DNA from: CAZHAX01 sp964530325
GTDB taxonomy: Bacteria; Chloroflexota; Anaerolineae; B4-G1
Assembly: GCA_964530325.1 (NCBI GenBank)
Contig: CAZHAX010000018.1
Span: 1 to 58,792 of the forward strand
Reading direction: 5' to 3'
DNA length: 58,792 bases
Shown in pieces: positions 17,988 to 25,459 of the stretch. Position numbers and translations under genes: made by a program. Under the pieces are notes generated by a model. That model ran no database searches. It saw nothing but the letters and a program-made list of their open reading frames with translations, and was not told the DNA's origin. Position 1 is the stretch's first letter. Each line of letters opens with the position of its first letter.

Positions 17988-18733
17988 CGCACACTCCCGT
18001 TCCGCTGCCGCAGCACCTCGTAGAGCACCACGGAGCCTGCCACGGAGGCATTCAGCGACGTGACGTCACCATGCATGGGCAGCTGCACCAGGAAGTCGCA
18101 GCGCTCTCTCACCAGGCGCCGCAGGCCCTGCCCCTCGCTGCCGATGACTAGCGCTAGCGGTCCGCTCAGTTCGGCCCGCAGGTAGCTCTGCGCGCCGGGC
18201 AGCGCCTCCAGACCAGCGATCCACAGGCCATCTTCCTTGAGCTCCGCCATTGCCCTCACCAGATTCGTCACCTGCGCCACGAGCAGGTGCTCCACCGCGC
18301 CGGCCGAGGCATTCACGACGGCCGGTGTGATGCCCACCGCCCGACGGCGCTGTATTACCACACCGTGAACGCCCACAGCCTCGGCGGTGCGCAGCAGGCT
18401 GCCCACGTTTTGGGGATCCTGCAGCAGGTCGAGTATGAGGAGCAGCGGCTCTTCGCGGCGAGAGCTGGCGTAGCCGGTGATCTCATCGAGCGAAACGAGC
18501 GGGTAGGGACTCGTCTCCAGAGCTATGCCCTGGCTGCTGCCGTCTCCAGCGACTCCCAGATCGGGCCGCCCCACCCGCTCGACGGCAACGCCTGCTCGCC
18601 GGGCCAGCGCCATTATCTCGTCGACTACGCCGCCCTCTCGGACGCCTTCGGCTACCAGAAGCCGCCCGTGCTTGCGACGTCCAGCTCTGAGCGACTCACG
18701 AACGGCGTTTCGTCCGTACAGGACCTCGCTCAT
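17984..18733 (-). CDS. rlmB: 23S rRNA (guanosine-2'-O-)-methyltransferase RlmB/TrmH family
   Basis: 249-residue SPOUT methyltransferase. The N-terminal substrate-binding part starts MSEVLYGRNAVRE. The catalytic domain carries the three SPOUT motifs: NVGSLLRTAEAVGVHGVV, LVIGSEGQGL and the knot-forming LPMHGDVTSLNASVA. It 2'-O-methylates a guanosine in 23S rRNA (G2251 in E. coli) or a related RNA. The start ATG overlaps the cysS stop (18,730-18,733); cysS-rlmB adjacency is common in bacteria. Confidence 0.93.
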   Translation of the reverse strand: MSEVLYGRNAVRESLRAGRRKHGRLLVAEGVREGGVVDEIMALARRAGVAVERVGRPDLGVAGDGSSQGIALETSPYPLVSLDEITGYASSRREEPLLLILDLLQDPQNVGSLLRTAEAVGVHGVVIQRRRAVGITPAVVNASAGAVEHLLVAQVTNLVRAMAELKEDGLWIAGLEALPGAQSYLRAELSGPLALVIGSEGQGLRRLVRERCDFLVQLPMHGDVTSLNASVAGSVVLYEVLRQRNGSVR

Positions 18734-20190
18734 TCCTCTACGGGTTCGATCCGCCAGGCCGCCCCCTCGGGCCGATCCTCTACGGTGATCCCTAGCTTCG
18801 CCAGGCGCTCCCGAAGCGCGTCCGCCTGCGCCCAATCCTCGGCGGACCGATAGTCATCCCGCACGCCGAGGATGATATCCATCAGTCCCTCGACCATGTG
18901 GGACCCGGCGGCGTCCTCGAATTCGTCTGGGATTATGCCCAACACCTGGCCTCCGAGGGTCCGATACATGCCGTCGATAGCTGCCAGCGTCCCTCCGCTC
19001 ACCGGATTCTCTGACTCCAGCAGCAGATTGACCTCTCGATTGAGGTCGAACAGCACTGCAATTGCCTGCGGTGTGTTGAAGTCGTCATCCATCGCCGTCG
19101 CGAAGGCCTCACGGTGCCGATCCAGGCCATTGACGTACGAGAGATCGGTCGTCCCAGACGGCACGGCGGAGCGCACGCCTGAGCGTAGGCGGCGGACTGT
19201 GTGGTGAAGCCGGTCGACACCCTTCACCGCCGCCAGCATTGCGTTTCGGGTGAAATCCATTGGGCTGCGGTAGTGGCCGGAAAGGATGAAGAAACGGATC
19301 GCCTCCGGGCTATAGAGCTTGAGAGCATCCTTGATCGTGATGGAGTTGCCCTTGCTCTTGCTCATCTGAGCCCCGTCCACGGTCAGTGAGCCTGCCAAGA
19401 GCCAGTAGCGGGCGAATTGCTTGCCGGTCGCCGCCTCGGACTGGGCGATCTCGCACTCGTTGTGGGGGAAGATGTTCTCCAGGCCGCCCCCGTGGATATC
19501 GAAGGTGTCGCCCAGGTACTTGGTGGCCATCGCCGAGCACTCGATGTGCCAGCCGGGGTATCCCCAGCCCCAGGGAGAGGGCCAGCGCAGCAGGTGTTCT
19601 GGCTCGGCGTGCTTCCATAGCGCGAAGTCGCCAGGATGCCGCTTGTCGTCACGCACTGCGATTCGGGCGCCGGGCTCGAGGTCGTCCAACTGCCGCCTGG
19701 CCAGCTTGCCGTAGTCAGCGAACTCCTCCACCGAGTAGTAGACGTCGCCCGCGGCTGTCTCGTAGGCGTAGCCCTTGTCCAGCAGCACCTTGATGATTTC
19801 GATCTGCTCCGGGATGTGGCAGCTGGCGCGCGGTGATATGTTGGGACGGATGACGCCGAGGGCATCCATGTCCTCGAAGTACGATCGCGCGTATGTCTCC
19901 ACCACTTCCATAGGTTCCACGCGCTCCCGCCGGGCACCCTTGACGATGCGATCTTCGCCCGTATCCAGCAGATGTCCGACGTCAGTAATGTTCTGCACAT
20001 AGCGGACCTTGTTGCCTCTGTAGCGCAGGTAGCGGACAATCACGTCCATGGCCACATAGAGCTTGGCGTGGCCCAGGTGGCTGTGATCGTACACGGTCGG
20101 CCCACAGGTGTACATGGCGACGTATCCCTTCTCAAGCGGTTTGAAGGGCTCCTTCTCGCGCGTCAAGTAGTTGTAGACCTGTAGGGCCAT
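18730..20190 (-). CDS. cysS: Cysteinyl-tRNA synthetase
   Basis: 486-residue class I aminoacyl-tRNA synthetase that charges tRNA-Cys. It has YTCGPTVYDHSHLGHAKLY with the HIGH-type motif at residues 38-41, the zinc-site Cys29, a WHIECSAMA segment and the KMSKS-type motif QMSKSKGN. Length is normal. Two bases separate it from the upstream PIN/TRAM gene, and its stop overlaps the rlmB start, so it is the second gene of a five-gene operon. Confidence 0.97.
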   Translation of the reverse strand: MALQVYNYLTREKEPFKPLEKGYVAMYTCGPTVYDHSHLGHAKLYVAMDVIVRYLRYRGNKVRYVQNITDVGHLLDTGEDRIVKGARRERVEPMEVVETYARSYFEDMDALGVIRPNISPRASCHIPEQIEIIKVLLDKGYAYETAAGDVYYSVEEFADYGKLARRQLDDLEPGARIAVRDDKRHPGDFALWKHAEPEHLLRWPSPWGWGYPGWHIECSAMATKYLGDTFDIHGGGLENIFPHNECEIAQSEAATGKQFARYWLLAGSLTVDGAQMSKSKGNSITIKDALKLYSPEAIRFFILSGHYRSPMDFTRNAMLAAVKGVDRLHHTVRRLRSGVRSAVPSGTTDLSYVNGLDRHREAFATAMDDDFNTPQAIAVLFDLNREVNLLLESENPVSGGTLAAIDGMYRTLGGQVLGIIPDEFEDAAGSHMVEGLMDIILGVRDDYRSAEDWAQADALRERLAKLGITVEDRPEGAAWRIEPVEE

Positions 20191-20192
20191 CG

Positions 20193-21263
20193 CTAGTCTC
20201 CGCCTGCTACGCTATTCTCCAGGCGAGCGAAGAGCATCCGGCCTGCAGCGGTCTGCAGCACCTTCGTGACGATGACGTCTTTCTCTTCGCCGATGGAGTC
20301 ACTGCCGTCCTCCACCACAATCATCGTGCCGTCGTCCAAGAAGGCCACACCCTGGTCTGGCTCTTTGCCCTCTCGGACGATCTGAACGGTCAAAGGCTCG
20401 CCGGGAATAACGACCGCCTTTACGGCGTTCGCCAACGCATTCACGTTCAGCACCCTCACGCCCTGCAGTTCCGCCACTCGGTTCAGGTTGTAGTCATTTG
20501 TCAGAATCGGGCAGCTGAGCCTCCTGGCCAGCAGCACCAGTTTGTCATCCACAGCCCGGGCATCCTCGATGTCCATGTCGACGACCCGTACCGGTGCAAT
20601 AGAATCGCTCTGCAGGCGATGCAGCATCTCAAGCCCGCGCCGTCCTCTTCGGCGGCGCAGCCGGTCCGAGGAGTCCGCGACCTGCTGCAGCTCGTTGAGC
20701 ACGAAACGCGGCACCAGAATCTCCCCATCGACGAAGCCGGTCAGGCTGATATCCACGATGCGGCCGTCGATGATGACGCTCGTGTCGAGGAGCACCGGTT
20801 TGTGCCACCTGCCTCCGTTGCGCCGGCTATCGCCGCTACGGCTCGGTATCTGCCCCCGCACCATTTCGACAATGTCAAACTGCCGCATGGTCATTATCAT
20901 CACACCCAGGTAGCCGAAGACGATGGCGGCGACGAAGGGTAGTATCTGGCCCAGCGGCGGTCCTAGCAGCGAAAGCGGAAAGGAGATCAGGGCGGCCACT
21001 ATCAGGCCCACGACCAGGCCCACTACGGCCGCCAACAGCTGCTGTGCCGGCGCCTTGCGCACGCTCCTTCGCAATGCGCGGAAGGGCCATAGAGTGAGAT
21101 ATGGCGTCAAGACGAGTCCGGTCAAGGCGCCGAGAAGCATGAAGATCACCGCATACCGGTATGGTGACTCCCCCAGCGTGGCAGCCAGATGGAGACCGCC
21201 GAAGATCCCCACCACAAGGAAGAGGACCATGCCGGCAATTCTAGCAGAGAAATCCGCGCTCAC
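20193..21263 (-). CDS. PIN/TRAM-domain membrane protein (YacL family)
   Basis: 356-residue protein. Three or four N-terminal membrane helices (about residues 8-130) are followed by a PIN nuclease-fold domain beginning KPVLLDTSVIIDGRI with conserved acidic residues (DTS, DGRI, EDARAVDDKL, LTNDYNLN). A C-terminal TRAM RNA-binding domain covers roughly the last 70 residues. This is the YacL/PilT-like arrangement common in Gram-positive and Chloroflexota genomes; RNase activity is likely but unproven. I use the GTG at 21,263 preceded by GAGAGGAGA. It heads the cysS operon after a long structured leader. Confidence 0.88.
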   Translation of the reverse strand: MSADFSARIAGMVLFLVVGIFGGLHLAATLGESPYRYAVIFMLLGALTGLVLTPYLTLWPFRALRRSVRKAPAQQLLAAVVGLVVGLIVAALISFPLSLLGPPLGQILPFVAAIVFGYLGVMIMTMRQFDIVEMVRGQIPSRSGDSRRNGGRWHKPVLLDTSVIIDGRIVDISLTGFVDGEILVPRFVLNELQQVADSSDRLRRRRGRRGLEMLHRLQSDSIAPVRVVDMDIEDARAVDDKLVLLARRLSCPILTNDYNLNRVAELQGVRVLNVNALANAVKAVVIPGEPLTVQIVREGKEPDQGVAFLDDGTMIVVEDGSDSIGEEKDVIVTKVLQTAAGRMLFARLENSVAGGD

Positions 21264-21523
21264 CAGACTCTCCTCTCGTCGGGGACACCCAGCCCAGATG
21301 TACAAAGCGGGTCAGCGCCCGCCAGGCGCTCACCCGTTTCGTGCCAGTTCACAGCGAAGACCGAACCACCAGTAGCGGGTAGTGCGGAACCCTCCTACGC
21401 GCTATGCGCTCACCCTTCGGCGGCGACCAAGGTGGAACGATCAGAACCGAACGATTGTGAAATGAGTGCCTGGAACCAGGGCTAGCGACACTCGCGCGCC
21501 GCTTTCTCAGCCCCAACAATCCA
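21264..21523 (-). promoter_or_regulatory. Long structured 5' leader of the PIN/TRAM-cysS operon
   Basis: About 250 transcribed bases without a convincing gene. A strong hairpin at about 21,309-21,336 (CGGGTGAGCGCC with its complement, one mismatch) lies 45 bases before the GTG start. The 10-mer GGGTGAGCGC recurs further upstream (about 21,406-21,415). A regulatory RNA is plausible because cysS leaders often carry T-boxes. I could not find a proper T-box UGGNACC bulge or a Cys specifier loop, so the class stays open. Confidence 0.4.
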
Positions 21524-21552
21524 ATCTTAGCATAGGCCAGCGCAAAAGTCAA
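21524..21552 (-). promoter_or_regulatory. Promoter of the PIN/TRAM-cysS operon
   Basis: TTGACT (21,552-21,547), a 17-base spacer and TAAGAT (21,529-21,524) on the minus strand form a strong sigma70-like promoter. Predicted start near 21,517, so the mRNA leader before the GTG is about 250 bases. Confidence 0.75.
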
Positions 21553-21614
21553 AGGCGCGCAGTACTTGCCTGAACAGCTCTTCCCCGAGCCGCTGACGAG
21601 GGCCCGGATGCGGT

Positions 21615-21643
21615 TTGCCAATTGCCGCCCGGGACCGTATAAT
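21615..21643 (+). promoter_or_regulatory. Promoter giving an apparently leaderless prepilin-peptidase mRNA
   Basis: TTGCCA (21,615-21,620), 17 bases, TATAAT (21,638-21,643). The prepilin-peptidase ATG begins at 21,652, only eight bases after the -10 box. There is an in-frame TAA inside the -10 box, no Shine-Dalgarno sequence, and transcription should begin at or next to the ATG. Confidence 0.7.
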
Positions 21644-21651
21644 CTTTCGCG

Positions 21652-22398
21652 ATGGTCTTCCTGATGGCTATCCTAGGCCTCCTCGTGGGCGGCCTGGTTA
21701 ACCAGCTTGGTTCGGACCTGCCGGCTCGCCGGCATCTGACCAAGCCGCACTGCCCCTACTGCTCGCGTACGAGGCCCTATCGGCAGTGGGCTGCCCTGCC
21801 TTCCTTCCTCCTCTGGCACGCTCGCTGTCCCGGCTGTGGCGCTCCGATCAAGCTGCGCCATGCACTCGTCGAGATCGGTCTGGCGTTAGCCTATGGCTAT
21901 CTCTGGATCGCACTGGGGCCTTCTGTGAAACTGCCCTTCTTCTGCCTGTATGCTGCCATACTGACGCTCGTGCTCATCACGGATATCGAGCGCAGGCTGA
22001 TCCTGGACGTGGTAACCTACCCGGCAATGCTGCTCGCCCTGATTGCCAGCCTGGTCCGGCCGGACGCCACCCTCGCGAGCGCCGTCTGGGGTGGCCTGAT
22101 AGCCTATCTCTTCTTCCTGGCGGCCTACGCGGTGGGGAACGCATTGTTCGGCCGGGGAGCCCTGGGCTACGGGGACGTGAAGCTGGCAGCGTTTGTAGGC
22201 CTGGCCACCGGCTTCCCCCTCGCAGTCCTGGCCCTCTTCGTGACAATCGTCACGGGAGCCGGGATCACGCTGCTCCTGGTAATCACGCGCGTGCGCCGGC
22301 TGGGCGATCATATTCCGTATGGCCCCTACCTTGTCGCGGGCGGGGCGATCACGCTGCTCTGGGGGCTCGAACTGGGCGGCCTCATACTCGGCCGCTAG
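21652..22398 (+). CDS. pilD: Prepilin peptidase (type IV leader peptidase, A24)
   Basis: 248-residue membrane aspartic protease that cleaves type IV prepilin-like leader peptides. The N-terminal cytoplasmic loop has the paired CPYC and CPGC zinc motifs of the bifunctional form. The catalytic aspartates lie in LITDIERRLILD and GYGDVKL. About eight membrane helices. The region normally occupied by the N-methyltransferase insert is short. No pilin or pilus-assembly gene is in the window, so its partners are elsewhere. It is transcribed alone from a promoter immediately before the ATG. Confidence 0.93.
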   Translation: MVFLMAILGLLVGGLVNQLGSDLPARRHLTKPHCPYCSRTRPYRQWAALPSFLLWHARCPGCGAPIKLRHALVEIGLALAYGYLWIALGPSVKLPFFCLYAAILTLVLITDIERRLILDVVTYPAMLLALIASLVRPDATLASAVWGGLIAYLFFLAAYAVGNALFGRGALGYGDVKLAAFVGLATGFPLAVLALFVTIVTGAGITLLLVITRVRRLGDHIPYGPYLVAGGAITLLWGLELGGLILGR

Positions 22399-22463
22399 GG
22401 CGGCAAGATGCGCAAACAGGACGGCCACCCAGCGCCAGACGGTACGCTGACGACAAGCATCGG

Positions 22464-23549
22464 CTAGCGGCGGGCCGCTTCCTGATAGGCCTCGATCGTC
22501 TGCCGGGCCGTGCTCCGCCACGAGAACCGCCCGGCTTGCTCCAGAGCCCGACGGCTCAACTCGGCCCTGTATGCGCCATCGCGGGCCAGCCTGACCAGGG
22601 CCTGGGCGATGCCTGCCACGTCGTCCGGCTTGACCAGAAGACCTCCCTCGCCCACTATCTCAGGCAGCGAGGCGGCACAGCTACTGACCACCGGCGTGCC
22701 ACAGGCCATTGCCTCGAGGGGCGGCAGGCCAAAGCCTTCGTAACGGCTCGGAAAGACGAGGGCCGCGGCTCCTCTGTAGAGGGCGGGCTTGTCCTTCTCC
22801 TCGACGAACCCGGTGAAGTGGATCGAGGCGCCGCCCAGCCCCAGCTCCCCGGCCACCCGGCGCGGGTCCGGCTCGAATGAGCTGTCCTTTGCTGGCAGCC
22901 GCCCGCAGACTACGAGGGGACAGGCGTTCCCCAGGTCTCGCACGGCGCGAGCATAGGCCGCCAGAAGCGTGCTCACGTTCTTGCGCACGTCGAAGCCCCC
23001 CAGGTAGAGCAGATAACGTTCCGGCAGGCGGTACCGCTGGCGCACTGCGGGGTCGTCCGGACCGGCCGCCGGACTGTACTCCGGCCCGGCCGCCAGGTAG
23101 ACCGTGCGTACCTTCGACTCAGCCACCGCGAGTCGATCTACAACATCCTCCCGCGATGCTGTCGAGTCGGTGAGTATGAGCGCCGCACGGGAAGACGCCG
23201 CACTCGCCAGCCCGGTGTACAGCCGCACAAGAGGGCCACCGCGGTAATCGGGCAGCAGCAAAGGGATGAGGTCGTGGATCGTCACCACTGTAGGCACGGC
23301 AGGCCGGAGCGGCGGCGCCCAGTAGGGTACGTGGGCCACCCGGGCACCAGTGCGCCGGCAGGACTGAGGGAAGGTGACCTGCTCGAACCAAACCTTGGAA
23401 AGGTTGGAGCGTCTGGTGCCAGGCCGAACGACGACCGCCTCCACGCCCGATCCTGGAGCAGCCAACTCCTCGACGAGACGGCGGGTGTACTGGCCGCTCC
23501 CCGTCGCGGGCCTATCCCAGAACCAGCCGCTGACCGCGACGCGTATCAA
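22464..23549 (-). CDS. Glycosyltransferase, family GT4
   Basis: 361-residue GT-B glycosyltransferase. It starts IRVAVSGWFWDRPATGSGQY (glycine-rich acceptor loop), and the C-terminal nucleotide-sugar domain has LYLGGFDVRKNVSTLL, VFPSRYEGFGLPPLEAMACG and the conserved EX7E glutamates. It transfers a sugar from an NDP donor, probably to a lipid or polysaccharide. I prefer the TTG at 23,549, which overlaps the galE TGA, since the alternative GTG at 23,582 would run through the conserved GalE C-terminus; the start is uncertain. Last gene of the phospholipase-galE-GT operon. Confidence 0.9.
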   Translation of the reverse strand: MIRVAVSGWFWDRPATGSGQYTRRLVEELAAPGSGVEAVVVRPGTRRSNLSKVWFEQVTFPQSCRRTGARVAHVPYWAPPLRPAVPTVVTIHDLIPLLLPDYRGGPLVRLYTGLASAASSRAALILTDSTASREDVVDRLAVAESKVRTVYLAAGPEYSPAAGPDDPAVRQRYRLPERYLLYLGGFDVRKNVSTLLAAYARAVRDLGNACPLVVCGRLPAKDSSFEPDPRRVAGELGLGGASIHFTGFVEEKDKPALYRGAAALVFPSRYEGFGLPPLEAMACGTPVVSSCAASLPEIVGEGGLLVKPDDVAGIAQALVRLARDGAYRAELSRRALEQAGRFSWRSTARQTIEAYQEAARR

Positions 23550-24529
23550 CGCTCGTACCCGTTCGGGTGCTTTCGGTGCCACTCCCAGGCGTGTGCCACT
23601 ATCGTGGGAAGATCGGGGTACCTTGGTTCCCAGCCCAGCTCACGAGCGACTAGCGAGGTCTGGGCTACCAGCACAGGGGCATCGCCGGGGCGACGGGCCG
23701 CGACCTTCGACGGTATGGGATGCCCGGTCACTTGCCGTGCTGCCTGAAGGACTGCCGCGTTCGAGTATCCCTTGCCGTTGCCTACGTTGCATATGAGCTG
23801 CTCGCGTTTGTCGAGTGCCTCCAGTGCCAGCACGTGTGCCGACGCCAGATCGACAACGTGAACGTAGTCGCGGATGCAGGTGCCGTCTGGAGTGGCGTAG
23901 TCGTCGCCGAACAGCGTAAAGACATCCCGCTGGCCCAGCGCGACCTTCAGGACGTTCGGAATGAGATGGCTCTCCGGACGATGATCCTCTCCCCGTTCTC
24001 CGCCTGGCGCGGCGCCTGCGGCGTTGAAGTAGCGCAGCGCGGCATACCGCAGGCCGTGGATGCGCTGGTACCAGGCCAGGATCTGCTCGACGATCAGCTT
24101 CGTCTCCCCGTAGGCGCTCGCCGGGCCCAGTGGATCGCCCTCCACGAGGGGCGAATCTTTGCTCGCGTACACCGCCGCGCTCGAAGAGAAGACGAGGCGG
24201 GGCACGGAATGCGCTACCAGGGCCTCAGCCACAGTGAGGCTGCCGACCACGTTGTTGCGGAAGAAGCGCCCTGGCTCGCGCATCGACTCCCCCGCCTCGA
24301 TGAAGGCAGCGAAGTGGATCGCCGCCTCGAAGCCGCCCTCCGAGAGCAGGCCGTCCAATGCCTGCCGGTCGAGGACGTCTCCCTGCACGAAGCGGCAACC
24401 CTCCGGAACAGCCGCGCGGTGGCCTCGGACAAGACTGTCGTAGATCACTACCTCGTGTCCCGCGCGCTGCAGCTCCGCAGCGACGGTGCTGCCGACGTAG
24501 CCAGCGCCACCGGTCACGAGTACCTTCAT
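23546..24529 (-). CDS. galE: UDP-glucose 4-epimerase
   Basis: 327-residue short-chain dehydrogenase-type epimerase interconverting UDP-glucose and UDP-galactose. It begins MKVLVTGGAGYVGSTVA (NAD-binding Rossmann motif), has the catalytic Ser in VFSSSAAVYA and Tyr/Lys in YGETK, a galactose-type LRYFNAAGA segment, and ends in HRKHPNGY as in other GalE proteins. The ATG overlaps the upstream stop (ATGA at 24,526-24,529). It likely supplies the donor sugar for the adjacent glycosyltransferase. Confidence 0.95.
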   Translation of the reverse strand: MKVLVTGGAGYVGSTVAAELQRAGHEVVIYDSLVRGHRAAVPEGCRFVQGDVLDRQALDGLLSEGGFEAAIHFAAFIEAGESMREPGRFFRNNVVGSLTVAEALVAHSVPRLVFSSSAAVYASKDSPLVEGDPLGPASAYGETKLIVEQILAWYQRIHGLRYAALRYFNAAGAAPGGERGEDHRPESHLIPNVLKVALGQRDVFTLFGDDYATPDGTCIRDYVHVVDLASAHVLALEALDKREQLICNVGNGKGYSNAAVLQAARQVTGHPIPSKVAARRPGDAPVLVAQTSLVARELGWEPRYPDLPTIVAHAWEWHRKHPNGYER

Positions 24530-25293
24530 TCTTGCCCTCCGGCTGTGCCTACACCCAGGTAGCTGTGGATCTGAGCAACACAACGCTCATAGCCAGCTAC
24601 CTCGAACGCTGCGACGGCCGACCTCGGCATACGGGTGAAGACCTGCTCCTCCATTCCCGTCTCCGAGCCGAGAACGGCCTCTACTTCTTCAACGGGCACC
24701 CCCATCCGCTCCGCGAAGACCGCAGCAGTTTGCACAGAGTGGCCTGGCGATAGCTGCTGGACCAGCCAATCGCGCCAGGAACGGAGGTGGGAGTCCTCCG
24801 TGAAGGGCAGCCACCTGTCAGGCTCAGCACGCCGGAGCGCCTCTGCTACTCCTCGGTCCAGGCCCTCCAGAGCCCTTCGGTCCAGCCAGGTGCGCAGCAC
24901 GTTGTGAGCGAACGCTCCCTGGCGCAGCGATTCAGCCGTGCTCCCCACGAAGTAGGGCCTGTAGACCTGTTCTAGCCACAGCTCGTCCAGGGTCAGGTGG
25001 GCCACATAGCCGGCCACGAAGGCCGCATGGGCGGGGGCCAGCCCTGCTGGCTCGCGCAGAGCCGGGTGGGCGGCGAGGAGTGCCTGCACCGCCGGCGCAC
25101 CGGAATTGTGATGAATCGAGTAGAAATGCGTCTCCTGGCGCCTTTGTCCGCTGACCGACTTCACGTCCGGAGCGGTGTTGCCGAGCAGGAATGGACCCCG
25201 CTGCTCCGCGAGCAGCTGCTGCACTTCGGGCTCGAGATCGCCCCGGCGGATGATAGTGTCCGCCAAGTCAAGATGCATTATGGGTGTCGGCAT
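24526..25293 (-). CDS. Zinc-dependent phospholipase C-like protein
   Basis: 255-residue protein resembling the bacterial zinc-dependent phospholipase C fold (PF00882-like). It starts MPTPIMHLDLADTII, and has LLGNTAPDVKSVSG, THFYSIHH and FVAGYVAHLTLDELW, which supply the spaced His/Asp residues of the metal site. No signal peptide is seen, so it is probably cytoplasmic; catalytic activity on phospholipid is inferred only from the fold. The start ATG follows a strong promoter by about 50 bases. First gene of a three-gene operon with galE and a glycosyltransferase. Confidence 0.75.
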   Translation of the reverse strand: MPTPIMHLDLADTIIRRGDLEPEVQQLLAEQRGPFLLGNTAPDVKSVSGQRRQETHFYSIHHNSGAPAVQALLAAHPALREPAGLAPAHAAFVAGYVAHLTLDELWLEQVYRPYFVGSTAESLRQGAFAHNVLRTWLDRRALEGLDRGVAEALRRAEPDRWLPFTEDSHLRSWRDWLVQQLSPGHSVQTAAVFAERMGVPVEEVEAVLGSETGMEEQVFTRMPRSAVAAFEVAGYERCVAQIHSYLGVGTAGGQE

Positions 25294-25353
25294 CACTCGT
25301 GGCTCGGCGCCGAGTGCGGGAGGCGGTGGCCGGGCCGCCCTCGTGCCGCCGGG

Positions 25354-25382
25354 AGTGTAGCACACGCCACCGGCCGTGTCAA
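25354..25382 (-). promoter_or_regulatory. Promoter of the phospholipase-galE-GT operon
   Basis: Minus strand TTGACA (25,382-25,377), 17-base spacer, TACACT (25,359-25,354): a full consensus -35 box. It lies back to back with the nfeD promoter region, whose TATAAT is at 25,424-25,429 on the plus strand with only a weak -35. Confidence 0.7.
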
Positions 25383-25423
25383 GGTGGATGTGCCCGGCGG
25401 GTGCGGCGCGGGCGATTCTCCTG

Positions 25424-25429
25424 TATAAT
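25424..25429 (+). promoter_or_regulatory. -10 box upstream of nfeD
   Basis: TATAAT, 31 bases before the chosen GTG start of nfeD, with a GGAAGGGGG ribosome-binding site in between. No good -35 hexamer is visible at the right distance. Confidence 0.5.
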
Positions 25430-25459
25430 GTTAGGGCAGCGGAAGGGGGCTCCACAAGC

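Noticed and set aside
21264..21520. Cysteine T-box riboswitch before the cysS operon
   Set aside because: No UGGNACC T-box bulge, AG-bulge or UGC specifier loop could be placed with confidence, so only a structured leader is annotated.
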